From assembly GCA_034670405.1 (NCBI GenBank), contig JAXDDX010000056.1, positions 2,046,001-2,110,000 on the forward strand: a DNA stretch of 64,000 bases, read 5' to 3'. Positions 1 to 11,900 of the stretch are shown one piece after another. How positions within the stretch are numbered: the stretch's first letter is position 1; each line of letters opens with the position of its first letter. The notes below the pieces were generated by a model. The model had not been told where the DNA came from, did no database searches, and worked only from the letters and a program-made list of their open reading frames with translations. The translations under genes and the position numbers were made by a program. The DNA comes from Hoplostethus atlanticus. Taxonomy: Eukaryota > Chordata > Actinopteri > Trachichthyiformes > Trachichthyidae.

Positions 1-2640
1 GAGGTCTTTAAAAAGGTTGTGCTGATGTTTAATTAGGCGTCAGTGGAGGGTGTGGGACTGGGTGATTTATTATGAGAGGTGAATGGATATATAATATATC
101 TATAATAAAATATCTATAATAAAATATCAACAAGCCTGACTCAACCAAAAGTTTTTGTGACCCTCCTAGAAGCCTTAACCTTACTTAACGTGACATGTGA
201 GTGACATACCTGACCTTTGGTAAATATGGTCAAAGAAAGCCATTAAGTACACTATCTATTATCACTATATATTTCTACCATCTAGTCGGAGGCAGTATAG
301 TAAAGAAATCCATCCATTTGACTGCGTTACACACAGAATAACACAGGAAGCCATACACATCAATTCATCATTAGCTTGCTGCTTACCTCTTCAACTTGTT
401 TTTACAAGACAATTTTACTATGCAGGCTAAACTATTGTGATTGAGCACTGCAATCAGTGTGTGAAAAAGTGTGTACTTACAAGGTACCAATATTACCTCA
501 TTCTACCACATATTTTACAATAGGAACCGTGTGGTTAGTAGTTTCCTTATATCAAGCAATCTGTAATGTGTTACAATAGGCAGAAGTGACCCAGAGGCGG
601 GCAGAAGTGATGTGAGAACTTATAATGCTTCCTCTTATCCACAGTCCTGTCACACCTGAAGAGTCAGGCATCACGTGGTTGAGAAGTAAATCAAATATTT
701 AATTAAAGGCGATTCCACAAACAGGATCTGATGCCAGGAAGTGTTTTTACCTAGAAACACAAGTACTTACTGTGCCACACAACAGTGATCCTTTCAGAAA
801 GACGTGTAAGATGAAAGAACATGTATATTGATGGACTTCAGAGTGAAAATGTCTAAAAATCTAAAATCCATTTGTGAAGTATTAAGTTCTAAATATTTAT
901 GACCAAACTGTTTTTATGCTCATCATAGTCCTCTAATACTTTCAGACACATCTATTCTGTCTTAGAAAGTTGGTAACTTTACCACTGTTAATGATGATAA
1001 AGATTAGATTTTCCTTGTTTTGTTTTGAGAGCACAGTTCTTCTCACTCCTATCAGTTAAACTGTCATTACCTTTCATTAGACTATGAACATGCTCTGTGG
1101 ATATGATTGGATAAAGGTCATCTAGACCAAAAGTTTGCAATAATTCCAGTATATTGACTGTTCACACTGTTGGTTGTGGTTGTCTCCCACTGGCTGTTTT
1201 CTGGTGGCTTGTTTTCATTTCATGTCACAGATCCCATCTTTGGCCATTTTGTATTTGTGCTTTTATGGAAGGATCTTGTGGCTCAAAAGTATTGAGATGA
1301 AACTGATTAGATGTGGTTATCAATTGCAATATTATAATATAAAATTTAATTTCAACTCTGATACACTGACAAAATGTTCTCACCTGTGAAAATTTCATGA
1401 TGAGCAAGCCATAAATGGGGCTATATAACATTTTTTAAAAGTTTACACTTCATCACAACAAAATGAATGATGCGGTTTTAACAGATTAGCTCATTTAAAG
1501 TGAATGAACTTCCATTAGAGGATAATGCACTCAATGCAATAAGTATGATCCCAGCCTGAGAAAAAATAAACAAGGTGATGGGCTATGCATCACTGAATTC
1601 AGAGGAGGATACTGAGGAAACACTGAAATTCCAGTGTTATAAATTACCTGCTGCTATTTTGGAGAAAATACCTGAACCTCCACTTGGCTGACCACAAATT
1701 TCTTAATTTATCTCCTTCCCGAAAATGTAAGTGGTCTCCTAAGAAGGTCCAGATCACTGTGAGGAATAAAGGAAAGGTGTTGGGCGGGGCAGTATGCCTG
1801 TAGAAATGAAGCCTTTCAAGAACAATGACTTTGAAATGCAGAGGAAGCGAGAACCAATCAAGCATTTACTTTAGCTTATCACGGTGAAAGTTTCTTGATT
1901 TGTCATCACTCACGTTTGCAGAGCTTTCAAAGCGGGAGACTTTTCATCTATATTTCTCTCAAAAAGTGAAGATGAAAGGCCTGACTTTTCATCCCTGGGT
2001 TGTGCTGAAGCATCAAAGAGAGGTTTGATAGCAGGATATTTCACTGTCTTTCTCTTTCACTGTAACTCCCTCTCCCCCTCTCTGCTGGCTGTCTGTCAGT
2101 GTTTTGCAGCGCCCTTTCTACTTTGTGTTGTCATATGGGTGTAAATAAAAGTTTAAAAAAAACGCACGGATGGAATATGAGGCTCTTGGTGAAAGCACAT
2201 ACAGTATAGACCTGACATTTTTCCCTAGAGGACATCAGAAATTTTGTCACTGATATCGTGCACTACTGAAGGTTAGCCCACACTGAATTTGAACTAAACT
2301 TAGAACATGAATGCTCTTCTTTAGTATTGTTATGATATTTCAAACATTTTCTCATGATATGGTGGGATGCCACAAATACTGATCATTGCATTGCAGTGGC
2401 TGTTGATTGATCATCCGACCATCAGCAGGACACTACTACTCATGACTGAATTCACAGAGCCACTTGTGCTCAGACGTATGTTCGTGCAAAGCAGAAAATT
2501 CAGTCTGTACTCATATACAATACATTATTAGTTGACATCTTTTATGTAATACAGCAGAAAGAATTAGAATTAGACAAATGGCACAAAATGGCACAATTTC
2601 CTCCAAGTAAAGGCATTTCTAGGAGTGGACAGATAAGCTC
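1..2640. other. Non-coding tract, no gene seen
   Basis: AT-rich single-copy-looking DNA. Open frames here are under about 75 codons and show no recognisable domain, signal peptide or splice pattern. There is a short A-run after an AATAAA near 2143-2162, but nothing upstream supports a transcript. I see no mobile-element ends. Confidence 0.6.
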
Positions 2641-2649
2641 GGCTGGTAG

Positions 2650-3250
2650 GTCCTACCCCTAGAGTGGCTGGTAGAGAGTACCAGGTTTCAGGGTGTGGCG
2701 GGGATACGGTCCGCCTGCAGAAGAAAAAACACATCAAGCGAAGAGAGCGGTGAGATCAAGTCTCCGGTGTTGCCGTGGGTCTGTTTACGAGAAGGAGGAG
2801 AGAGAGAGAGCGAGAGGTAGTGAGCATTCATCTGGTCATTCCATCACATTCTCTAAAGGCGATATATTATATTGAGATTGAGTACTCACTGTCACTACAA
2901 AGCCGCCTGTCGCAGAGCGCTGGAGCAACAGTGTAGAACAGGCAGTGTCTTTTCCGTGTTCCCCCCAGAGCTCTCTGTGTCTCTGGGAGAGTGGCAGGTC
3001 TAGTGCTGATTGTGTACTGGTCACAGGGTGAGTCCAAGTCCAAGTCCCACTCAGCTGCAACATGCGCACTGGGAAATAGACTCCCTGAGGCCGAGGATTT
3101 ACAAGTGTCTCTTAACCAGGAAGTCTTTTTCAATTTTTAGGGGGTGACCTCACTGTCATCACGCCAGGAATATGACACCATTGACAAAACTTGAAAGAAA
3201 CATAGCAGGGAGTGTAACAGTTAGCATGTCTCATCACTTTATATACCCTG
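2650..3250 (-). repeat. Dispersed retroelement-like repeat, copy 1
   Basis: About 400 bp at 2650-3050 matches 21540-21960 with clear similarity in several blocks: the stretch around 2815-2850, the stretch around 2875-2900 and the stretch around 2965-3000. Read on the minus strand, this copy has a TATATAAAG box (3237-3245), then a leader, a donor-like GTGAGTACT (2881-2889), and a pyrimidine-rich acceptor ending in CAG (around 2715-2725). Both copies keep donor and acceptor. A TATA box followed by a spliced leader fits an LTR retroelement, but I see no coding part and could not define LTR ends. A duplicated host 5' exon is the alternative. Confidence 0.5.
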
Positions 3251-3589
3251 TCCTATCAGGCTATAAGCAGCTGGCTGGCAGGATGGCAGACAGGTGATTT
3301 AAAATGTACCAATTGTTTCCAATTGTGGGGTAATTGTGCCTATAGGCGTAAGGGATGGTGATATGTAGGATGGGCCTATTTTAATTCCAATATCTCACAA
3401 AAGCAATGTTGCAAGAGACAAATTTGTTGGAATAAGGCCACTAAGAACATTCATTTACTGATATAGGTTGAGGAAAAAAACGACATGTTAAAACTACATA
3501 CACCTACTGCATAGGTTAGCGTTAGTTATGATAGGTTCACATCATCAATAGCAGACGTCCATTTTTGATGATGAAGTAACAAATAAACT

Positions 3590-3850
3590 GCTCCCTCCTC
3601 TCCTCCACTCCATCCTTCCCCTCGTCTCCTCCGAGCACTTCCTGGTATAGGAGAGGAGCGGCAGTGAGGGAGGCGGAGGAACCAGAGGAGCAGTGAAAAA
3701 GCTCCGGGATCCAGCGCCGTGACACTTGACCCAGTTCTGCTCTGTAGCGCCGTCCCTGGGGCTGACCTGCTCTACTCCCTCACCTTTTGTGCCATCCCTG
3801 CGCAGGTGGTGCATTGACGGTCTGTCGGCTCGCAGGGAGTCACACTATGT
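3590..3850. other. GC-rich, CpG-containing island in AT-rich DNA
   Basis: A CT-rich stretch (3593-3645) is followed by a GA-rich stretch (3650-3705), so the DNA can form a short hairpin (CTCCTCTCC with GGAGAGGAG). CpG dinucleotides are more frequent than in the surroundings. An 89-codon minus-strand open frame lies across it, but its protein is low in complexity and unrecognised. It could be a small regulatory element or part of the adjacent repeat. Confidence 0.3.
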
Positions 3851-5299
3851 TTGCTGACGGTTCAGTTGCTAATCTTAACCAGTAAAGCCAAGTAGGCTCA
3901 CAGCAATGCATTCTCCATAGAAGAGATGAAAGCAGTGGGCCAACTAGAGCCAGAGATGCAAAAGAAACCACGTTGATTATGTTCCCCCTCACAAATGGAC
4001 AATTTTGGGATACACTGAATTGTTTAAAAGCAGATTTAGGCCGAGACTTATATATATTACAAAAGTGTCATTTCACTTTTGTTAAATATTAGAACTGAAG
4101 TTGAAATTTTATGTGCCAAACATGCTTTCCATCAGACGTGGTCTCATCTGACATTTGTCATTGTTTTACAACCCAACACAACCTCAGCACCCAACCTCAA
4201 TCGCTGACACAATTACCCCTTAAGACCTTGTACGTCTCTGGTCCCTTCTCCAGAATGGTGTGAACCCTTTAGGCCAGACAGCATCAATAAGTGCCTGACA
4301 GACCTTGGAGGAGCCTCATTCCCAGACAGTAGTGGGGAGATAAAAGACAAATGAAGAATAATTGACTTGTAGCTCTCGGCCAAAGGGATTAGTATGACAG
4401 AACTCTTGGGATCTCTCCCACTCTCTCTCTCTCTCAATCTCTGTCTGTCTCTCTCTCTCCTTTCCCATCTGTCTCCCTGTTTAGTTCTCCGTCTATTGCC
4501 CGCTCCGCCGTCCCCCCCAGAAACACACTGTCCATTAATACCGAATAGAAAGGGAAAACTTATTAAAGACATCAATAAACGTCATTAGACTCCGAGGGGA
4601 AGTAAGTGACCTCATTTGAAATGGTAACTCAGCGTGTGCCAAGGGACTGAACTGCGCCGCTGCTAATATTGAATCTGTTTTTTATGTACTCCTCTCTTCT
4701 TCATGGCAGTCACACACACATTGAGAAAAGTGATGCTAGCACATGCTCCGCTCAAAAGTAATTAATCTTACTTTTTTATGTATGTACAAGAGAATATTTT
4801 AGCACTTTGGTCACTCACACATTTATTTAGCACATTTCGCACAAACAAATGTAATGGGGGACTTTACAAAGTGGTTAAAAAGAACTTCCTCTGTGTTTAC
4901 CAGGGAACATACATACGTTTCTGTTCATATGATGTATGAGTTGTCATGCAGAACATATGATATTTTAAGAAAGAGGGAGACAGGATGCTGTTTTTCTCCC
5001 TATTAGGACGTGTTCATTATTTTAAGGCCAGGTCAATGCTAATTCTGTTAATAGCAGAACGTCCTGTGACATCTTTTGATAGTTTTTTTTACTGACAAAT
5101 GACGTGGTCTAATCACAGAATGTAAGGGTTATCCTCAGTAATTGCGGACCTTTTAAAAGTGTGATGTAAGGTCCTAACATTACCCTTTTGCAGCACAGCG
5201 ATGGCATAGAGGGTAATTGGGGAACAGGATAAAAGAGATAAGACGAACATGGAAAGAATTATGGATTTAATTTAGCGCAGTGGGAAGTGTTAGGAACAA
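3851..5299. other. Non-coding tract with CT-rich patch
   Basis: No gene seen. 4411-4461 is a CT-rich low-complexity patch, and the 120-codon minus-strand open frame across it is composition-driven (Arg/Glu-rich). The rest is AT-rich DNA with no element ends that I can see. Confidence 0.5.
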
Positions 5300-5621
5300 A
5301 AACTTGAGCACATCTCTCAGAATTAGGAGACATCAAATGGCATTCTCAATATTGAGACTAACAAGTGCCCAAGCACTCCTCCTTACGTCATCATTAAGGC
5401 ATTTGCTTTCAAATAAATTTAAAAGAAATCAGGTCCATAAAACAAGTCCATATAAAGGGTAGGGAAGGGGCAAAATGTGTGTGGAAAAATACTAGGATGG
5501 AGAGAAGAGAATCAACAGAAGAGATAGTTACGTGTGTGTGTACAGTGATACTATGTTAAAGTGGCAAACTATGTACACTATGTACAGAGAAGAATGAGCT
5601 GAAAGTGCATACGCTTCCTCA
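5300..5621 (-). mobile_element. Probable 3' LTR start of an endogenous retrovirus
   Basis: On the minus strand a polypurine tract is followed at 5621 by sequence starting TG, as expected at the U3 edge of a 3' LTR. The position is inferred from that order alone. I could not find a clear polyadenylation signal or the far LTR end, so the lower limit is approximate and the LTR may be truncated. Confidence 0.4.
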
Positions 5622-5637
5622 TTCCCCCTTTTGTCCT
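5622..5637 (-). other. Retroviral-type polypurine tract
   Basis: On the minus strand this is a run of A and G with a block of five G, lying 72 bp after the stop codon of the Env-like frame and directly before a TG. This is the usual place for the plus-strand primer of reverse transcription. Confidence 0.5.
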
Positions 5638-5709
5638 ATAAATGGCAATACACAAAAGAGACTTCAATCCACAGAAATGGCAGTGAGTTCGAAGAAAGTG
5701 GTGGAGAGA

Positions 5710-6051
5710 TCAGTAGCGGAAGGGGCCATTATAATCCAGAGACAAATCATCACATTCTTCAAACAAGGATTGTGTTTCCTGGTGAATCATGAGCCGTGAG
5801 TAGACATTGCAGCACACATAGCTTTGCAGGAACAGGACAATAGCACAAATGTACCTGAGAATAGTATAACCCCAGTTACCAATAGCACCTTGCAGCCATC
5901 CAAATAGACCTGAGTCATCAGGGCCATGCATCTCAGTGACAGTTGCCCTAATCGAAGCAGCAAGCTCATAGACAGTGTAGTTCCTGTCAGAAATAGAAGT
6001 ACAACATTCGGGGCCAACAATAGTGCAGGTGCCACTATTGTGTCTCTCCAC
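5710..6051 (-). pseudogene. Endogenous retrovirus Env transmembrane-subunit remnant
   Basis: A 113-residue frame resembles the C-terminal part of a retroviral Env TM subunit. It has a CX6CC cysteine motif (Cys9, Cys16, Cys17 of the frame), a Trp-rich membrane-proximal segment (about 50-61), a hydrophobic membrane span (about 62-81, ending in two Cys) and a short cytoplasmic tail. In the family, TM anchors the envelope trimer and drives membrane fusion, and the CX6CC motif is typical of gamma- and epsilon-type retroviruses. The frame is broken: a TAA lies immediately upstream (6052-6054). No surface subunit, fusion peptide, gag or pol is visible nearby. It is followed by a polypurine tract and an LTR-like start, which supports the assignment. 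It is a dead fragment, and the exact retrovirus class is inferred. Confidence 0.72.
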
Positions 6052-6185
6052 TTATTGCAAAGTGCAGGTTCAGCTATAGAACTGCACCTCTGCAGCTAGC
6101 AGGGATTCAGTGTCTTGTTCAACACTTGATGGTGGTGGTAGCTTCTGGGTGAAGGGCCATCTCCCTCGTCACTATGCCACCCTGC
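6052..6185 (-). pseudogene. Upstream Env-like debris
   Basis: Sequence continuing 5' of the TM remnant on the minus strand. In the same frame it is interrupted, and I cannot recognise a heptad-repeat or immunosuppressive region with confidence. It is probably the decayed edge of the same retroviral insertion, and where the insertion ends is not visible. Confidence 0.25.
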
Positions 6186-6187
6186 TG

Positions 6188-6213
6188 CCATCCATTCATC
6201 CATCCATCCATCC
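6188..6213. repeat. (CATC)n microsatellite
   Basis: About six slightly imperfect CATC units. Confidence 0.9.
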
Positions 6214-6563
6214 AACCACCATCCAAGTGCAAACCATTATGGCAGATTATCATTCAGTGCTTACAGCTAAATGCTGCCTGTGGCCTTTTGCCGTCCAGTA
6301 ACCTCCCCTGATCTCCCCTGCTCTCCTGGGTCCATGAAGGCCATCTGTGTTCCAGACAGGATGGAAAGGCAGTGTCAAGTTGCTGCCTGCCTGCAAAATG
6401 TCCAGGCCGACACACAGATCAATGCAAGGGGTGTGGATGAGCGAGTAAAATGAGCATTGATTGCCAGGAGGCGGCAGACTGCCAAGGGGACCAGAGCTCC
6501 ATAACACCCACTCAGGGCCTCATGGGGCGATGGTTGCTTGCTCACTGCCAGAGCAGGGAGAGT

Positions 6564-6564
<1 letters not shown>

Positions 6565-6604
<40 letters not shown>
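6565..6604. repeat. (TG)n microsatellite
   Basis: About 19 TG units, followed by a degenerate TG-rich tail to about 6670. Cys/Val-rich open frames here are repeat artefacts. Confidence 0.95.
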
Positions 6605-6605
<1 letters not shown>

Positions 6606-6679
6606 TGTACTCTTGTGTGTGAGAGTGAAGGCTTGTATGTGTGCTTTAATATGTGTATGCATGTAGGTGTGTGATGGCC

Positions 6680-7590
6680 AGTCTGATGAAACTGAATCAA
6701 AAATGTCAAAACTGATGGAGCAAAATAAGCATGATTACAGAATAAGTTCTAAAATTCTTCACAAGTTGTTAAACTGTGAGGGCAAACAAATAATCAGTGC
6801 TTAGAGACTTGCAATGGATTTTCTCTAAATATTCTCATAACAACCATCTGCAATACATTGTATAGCCCTGTGAGCTGTTCTAGATTGGTGTATCTCATTA
6901 TTTCTCTTTCCTGCTGATTTCCACGGCATAACTATCACTTAAGAAAGATTGTTCAGTAAATCAAGTCAGATCCTTTGGGTAAATGTTTGTAACAGTGAGT
7001 GAAGCATGCATAGACAAATAATTGTATTGTGCAAAAGTATGTAAAATAAGAAAATCCACCATTAATTGATTAATTTTACTTATTCTCTGACATTATGAAG
7101 ATAATGGAGCACAGCAGCACCAACAATACATTGGTTTGACAGCTAACTGAGTAGCCAGCAGAAGGATATTTTACATATACTGTTGGAAATGAGGGAACAA
7201 AACAATATGCCGGGGGAATAAAGGTCACAGCAAGCAGATAGAACAGTTTAATGACTTACTTTCAGTTATTACTGATCCAAACTGTGAAAATGAGATGTAT
7301 GCATCCAGTTTCTTCCATTTGTAAGGTGCATAATAGTTCATGGGAATTTATTGTATTGAAAAATGTATACCATGTAACTGGGACATCCTGGGTTTGAAAG
7401 ACCTTTGTTGGAAATGACCCCCCCCCCCCCACCACTACTTTTTCCTTTTATTTCTTTACTGTATCAAATAAAGGCAAAATGAAAAAACAATCTTAAAAAG
7501 AGATATGCAGTAATTTGAGAGGTAATAATGGACAACCTCGCAGACTATGGTGCTCTCGTCTAGTAGCACGATGAGATGGCTAATTTAAAC
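6680..7590. other. Non-coding tract
   Basis: AT-rich, no gene seen. It contains a C12 run at 7418-7429 and a palindromic homeodomain-type TAATTGATTA at 7063-7072, which could be chance in such DNA. Confidence 0.5.
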
Positions 7591-7591
7591 T

Positions 7592-7870
7592 CTGGGGCCA
7601 CATGTATAAACGATGCATGCACACAAAAAGTATGCATACGGCACTTTCCACACAGAAATCAAAATCTGTGAGGCTCGTGCACGTGCGTACAGGTTCACGA
7701 TGATTGAGATTTATTAAACGGAACCACCAGTTTTTCTTCGGTTTTATAAAACTGTGAAAGTGAGCATCACGTTTGCAAGGTAAGCAGGATTGTGTATGCA
7801 TGTTTCTAATTTTGTGCATACTCACATTTTTTTGTCTTGAATCTTCAGAGTTTTATACATCTGGCCCCTG
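7592..7870. mobile_element. MITE-like element with GGGGCCA termini
   Basis: Terminal inverted repeats face each other: 7594-7611 (GGGGCCACATGTATAAAC) and 7850-7868, whose reverse complement differs by about two changes. Total length is about 275 bp with no coding potential. The ends resemble those of the neighbouring Harbinger-like element (GGGGCC followed by an ATAAA-type block), so it may be a non-autonomous derivative of a related family. I could not settle a target-site duplication. Confidence 0.7.
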
Positions 7871-7937
7871 ATATAGAGATGCGTGCCAAAACTGTAAAAC
7901 TGAAACAGAGGGTGAAATGATGAGCAGACTCCAGGGA

Positions 7938-8985
7938 CCAGGGGCCTCATTTATAAGTGTGTGTAGTTTCCACACTAAAATGTTACATACGTACAAAATA
8001 ATAAATAATAAAAAGAATCTGCTTTCTGTTCAACAAGTTAACCTTAATAAATCACAACCAACTTGTAATTTTGCGTACGTGAACGAGCCTCATGTCCTAC
8101 TCCATTAACTCCCACAATTAGACATAAATGGTTAATGAAGCCCCCTTGATGAATGCTGATATGCATATAATGTGCTTGTCATTCCATTCTCCTTGTGAGA
8201 GGAATGAACATTGGAGCGCAAGACCAAAAAGAGAAATTTCAGTGTTTTGTGGGAGACGTCAATGCAAGGTGAGAGGTATTGTTTGGTGGCCTTAGTTCGG
8301 GTATCACCAACCAAAAGAATTAACAGTTACAACAACAGTTAATGATGCCGGCTCTGAGAGCTGGACCCTTTCGGAAACAAAGAATTAGACCTTTTTAAAA
8401 GTTGACACTGCACATCTACAGAGTATCAGTACCACTGGCAGGGGCAAGGAAGAAGATTGCTGCGCCTTTTGTTTCTGGAAAGAGTGATCTTAACCACACA
8501 TTCAACATTTCACACTCATTTGGTCTGACTAAAATAAAAAGGCATAACAGACTCAAGAAAGAACTTGACACATTTTATTCTCATTTTCAGACTCGGGGTA
8601 TCAGACAACGAGTGACCGGTGGTGAAGAGGTGGCTGAATGGGATGTCTGTGTGCCCGCCGCCACGAAAGCAGACATAACGCAGACATAACACATCATTAC
8701 GCACCATCATGAAACCATAAACCTGTGACATTCAGTCCAATTGCTTAACACCTTGAGCCCATAATTACAACATATGAGCCCATAATTACATTTCATTGCA
8801 AATAGGGAGATACTTTTTGGTCAATGGCTAGAGACAAAAGAAACAAATACATGGGTGTTCGTCTGGAATATTATTGGCTTTGCCATCTGATTTGCCGTTC
8901 CTCAATGTGTCAAATGTGCGTACGCATGGGTGAAAGTTTCCGTAGAGGTACGTACATTCTTCAGTTTATATTTATTTATAGTAAA
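7938..8985 (+). mobile_element. Decayed PIF/Harbinger-like DNA transposon
   Basis: The left end (7938-7957, CAGGGGCCTCATTTATAAG) is the terminus of a common fish element with GCGTACG-type subterminal motifs. Such motifs recur near both ends (8072-8080 and 8916-8925, GCGTACGCA). 8215-8390 reads in pieces, across at least two frameshifts and stops, like the Myb/SANT-like second protein of Harbinger elements: a Lys/Arg-rich start, a Phe-Ser motif and a Phe-Gly-Gly motif. No DDE nuclease was recognised. The right terminus near 8960-8985 is eroded. The superfamily call rests on remembered family features and is inferred. Confidence 0.55.
8754..8790. repeat. Perfect 16-bp direct repeat, 21-bp period
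   Basis: TGAGCCCATAATTACA occurs at 8754-8769 and again at 8775-8790, inside the Harbinger-like element. Probably a local slippage duplication. Confidence 0.85.
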
Positions 8986-8989
8986 GGAA

Positions 8990-11900
8990 AACACAGGGAT
9001 CTCAGAAGACCTCAGGAAGAGAATAATGAGTGTGAATCAGTCTGAGGAATGTTATAAAATCATATGGAAAAACACAAATAATATCTAAATGAGCATCTTA
9101 AATCAAATCACCGTTACTGACTTTACATGCCGGAAGTGAACACTCCCTTAAGTGTGAATTTAAAGACCTGTTAATGCAGTATACACATAAAATAACTACA
9201 TAAAGGATTTTGAAAATTGCTGTCACCAATGGTCAGAGAATGGTGTACCACTCTGAAAGTAATGGGGGTTCAAACAATTCATTGCAGTCCTGCCTAGATA
9301 ATATATAATACAACATAATAAAGTCTCTTTGAGCAACTGAAGATAATTATAGTTTCCAACACAAGATGTTCCTAGGTGGCACAATATGTGTCGCACTCGT
9401 GTCGCACATTTTATTATGTTGAATGAATTGTAGCGTAATTTAAATGCAAATTTAGGATATCTTGTGCCGTGATGACATGGAAGATAGACTCCACTATTCA
9501 GGCAGAAGTTTTCAATAATCTAATTATTGAAGTGAGATCCGCACTTCAGCCAGCTTTGGGGTGCTGGAGTAAAGGTGGGTCAGTTTGACATCACTGTCAT
9601 TACACAGAGGCACTAGAAAAATGCGACAGAAGTGACACAGGTGACCCCCTCAGAGCCTTCTCTCTTCTCACAATCTGGCATCTCTTCTCTCCCATCCTTG
9701 AGGAGTATGACTCAGTCTGTAGACTGGCACAAGCTGTACGGCTCACTTCCTTCCAGCTCACAATATTCAGGTACATTCCTCACAAAAGAAGAGCCAATAG
9801 ATTTATGCAGAGCGAGAGCTGGGAGATGTCTACAAAATTGGATGTATTACATTATTTATTCCTCAAAGCATTTCAACATGGAATCATTTATTTCAGAAAG
9901 CATGGCATTCAAATTACAGTATTACAACTCAGCCACCTTAAAATATTAGCCCCGGCTATTTGGAAGCCTAAGAATTATCTTCCATTTGCCCTTTTTTGTG
10001 TTTTATTACTCTGATCATTCATGCTGCATATCAGTGGTGCTATCGTGAAAAATTCTGAGCCCATCAACTGCAGAACATGAATACTTTATAAAGGCAATAA
10101 AACATGCATTTACGGTAGCTGCAATTATGGCGAGTCATTCCCTCGTGCAGTCTCCGAGCACCATTTCTCATAATTACAACGATGTCGACAAATCTGTGCT
10201 TTATTATAGATGAAGTTAGAATGATCATCATGTGCAGTGTTTTTATTGAATTTTAAATGTTGCCAAGCTAAATGTCATGATGTGGGAATAAGGGAGGAGA
10301 GGATCAGAGGGAAATGCTGGTCAGATGTTTATGGGCAGCATTTGGGTCATGCCAAGCGTAGGAGGCTGCTGTTCTACGGCTGTCAGCATCCACACATGGT
10401 AGACAGATGCTCAAAAATATACTGATACAGACACGCACAACATGGTGCCATAAAAGATAGAGTTACACAGGAAATATGTGGAGCGTTTCAGCTGGACATT
10501 CCTCAGGTCAGGTGTAATGTGTAACTTCATACCCCATAAATATTGTCATTACTGTCTTTATATGGAAACTCAAAGTTGGATTTGTATTTACAAAAATAAA
10601 TATTAACCAAATGTTTCTCCTGTCCAAAATCTTATTGCGCTGGGTGTACTATACATTTGTTCTTGAGCAGTTGGAGCTGGAGGATGTGCCACATTATGAG
10701 TCACATTATGATGCCAACTGAGTCTTGTTGACAAAGTACTTGAAGTTAGCACTTGTCTCCATCCTTAACTGCATAACGGGGGTGTAAGAGGTTTTACTCA
10801 TGCAATAGAAGAGAGAACAAAGGGCCGATAGAATAATGTTATTTTCGTACACAATGAGCTCTTTTTGTGGAAAAAATAACCCATACAAACTTGATGAACC
10901 CATTTGAAGAGAAGCTCGATTAAGATGAAAACAGGGGCAACATGATACTTTATGTGCTGCTCATAAGGCATTATAATACATTATGGGGTCATAATAAGTA
11001 CATTATAATGGGATCATAATGCACTCATGATAGAAGAAGAAGAAGAAGAAGAAGAAGAAGAATACATTTTCTGAACTGATAAGAATTGAAGAATGTCACA
11101 TTTAAGCGTATAATACATTTAGGATTTGCCTGCAGTGCCTCACAATTGATCATTGACAAGGCGAGGTGATGGATGCAAAAGTATTTTTTTGACTAACATT
11201 TGCATGTGAATGAATGTAGAACATAGTGAGAATCTTCCTCAGTGAAGCCACTTTTGTAAAAAGGAACAATTACTGCCACGGGGGGCGATGTGAGGCACAG
11301 CTCCTGGAGAAAATTGCAACTGAAAGACACAAAAATCCACCTCCAAACTGAATAATAGAATTACAGGTTTGGTGCAGAAAAAGAGAAAAAACACTGCCTT
11401 GTGATGCCCAACCTTTAGCAACCCAGTACACTGGAAACCAAGATGCTCAGACTCAGAGTTTGGTTGAGTTTAAGGAAGCCTAGTTGGGGAGACTGAGGTG
11501 GGTTTGAGCAGCAAAACAAACAAAACATTAATCAGAAGACAGGAGTAAGGGAGGTTTTTCATGGTGCAGGGGATATAATGTCACTGATGTCATCATGTTA
11601 AGCACACTCACTCACACACACACACTTGGGGGGAGGATTATGAGTGGAGGGTACAGCCCATTGCTTTCTAATAACATCCTCTAATCTCTTGCTAGCTGCC
11701 CTTGAGGCTGTCCACTCAGAAAACATTGCAACTTTTCACCTGCAATAAAGCGCCCTCCTACTCGCTCCTGCATCACCCTTTACCAGGGAGAGGAGGGGTG
11801 CGCACCCCTCTCCATCAAAGAGATTGGACAGGGTTGGCCCTCTAGTTGGCTGTAGAGGAGAAACCCATTTTTATCCCCTATCCTGTCAGCTTGAATTAAC

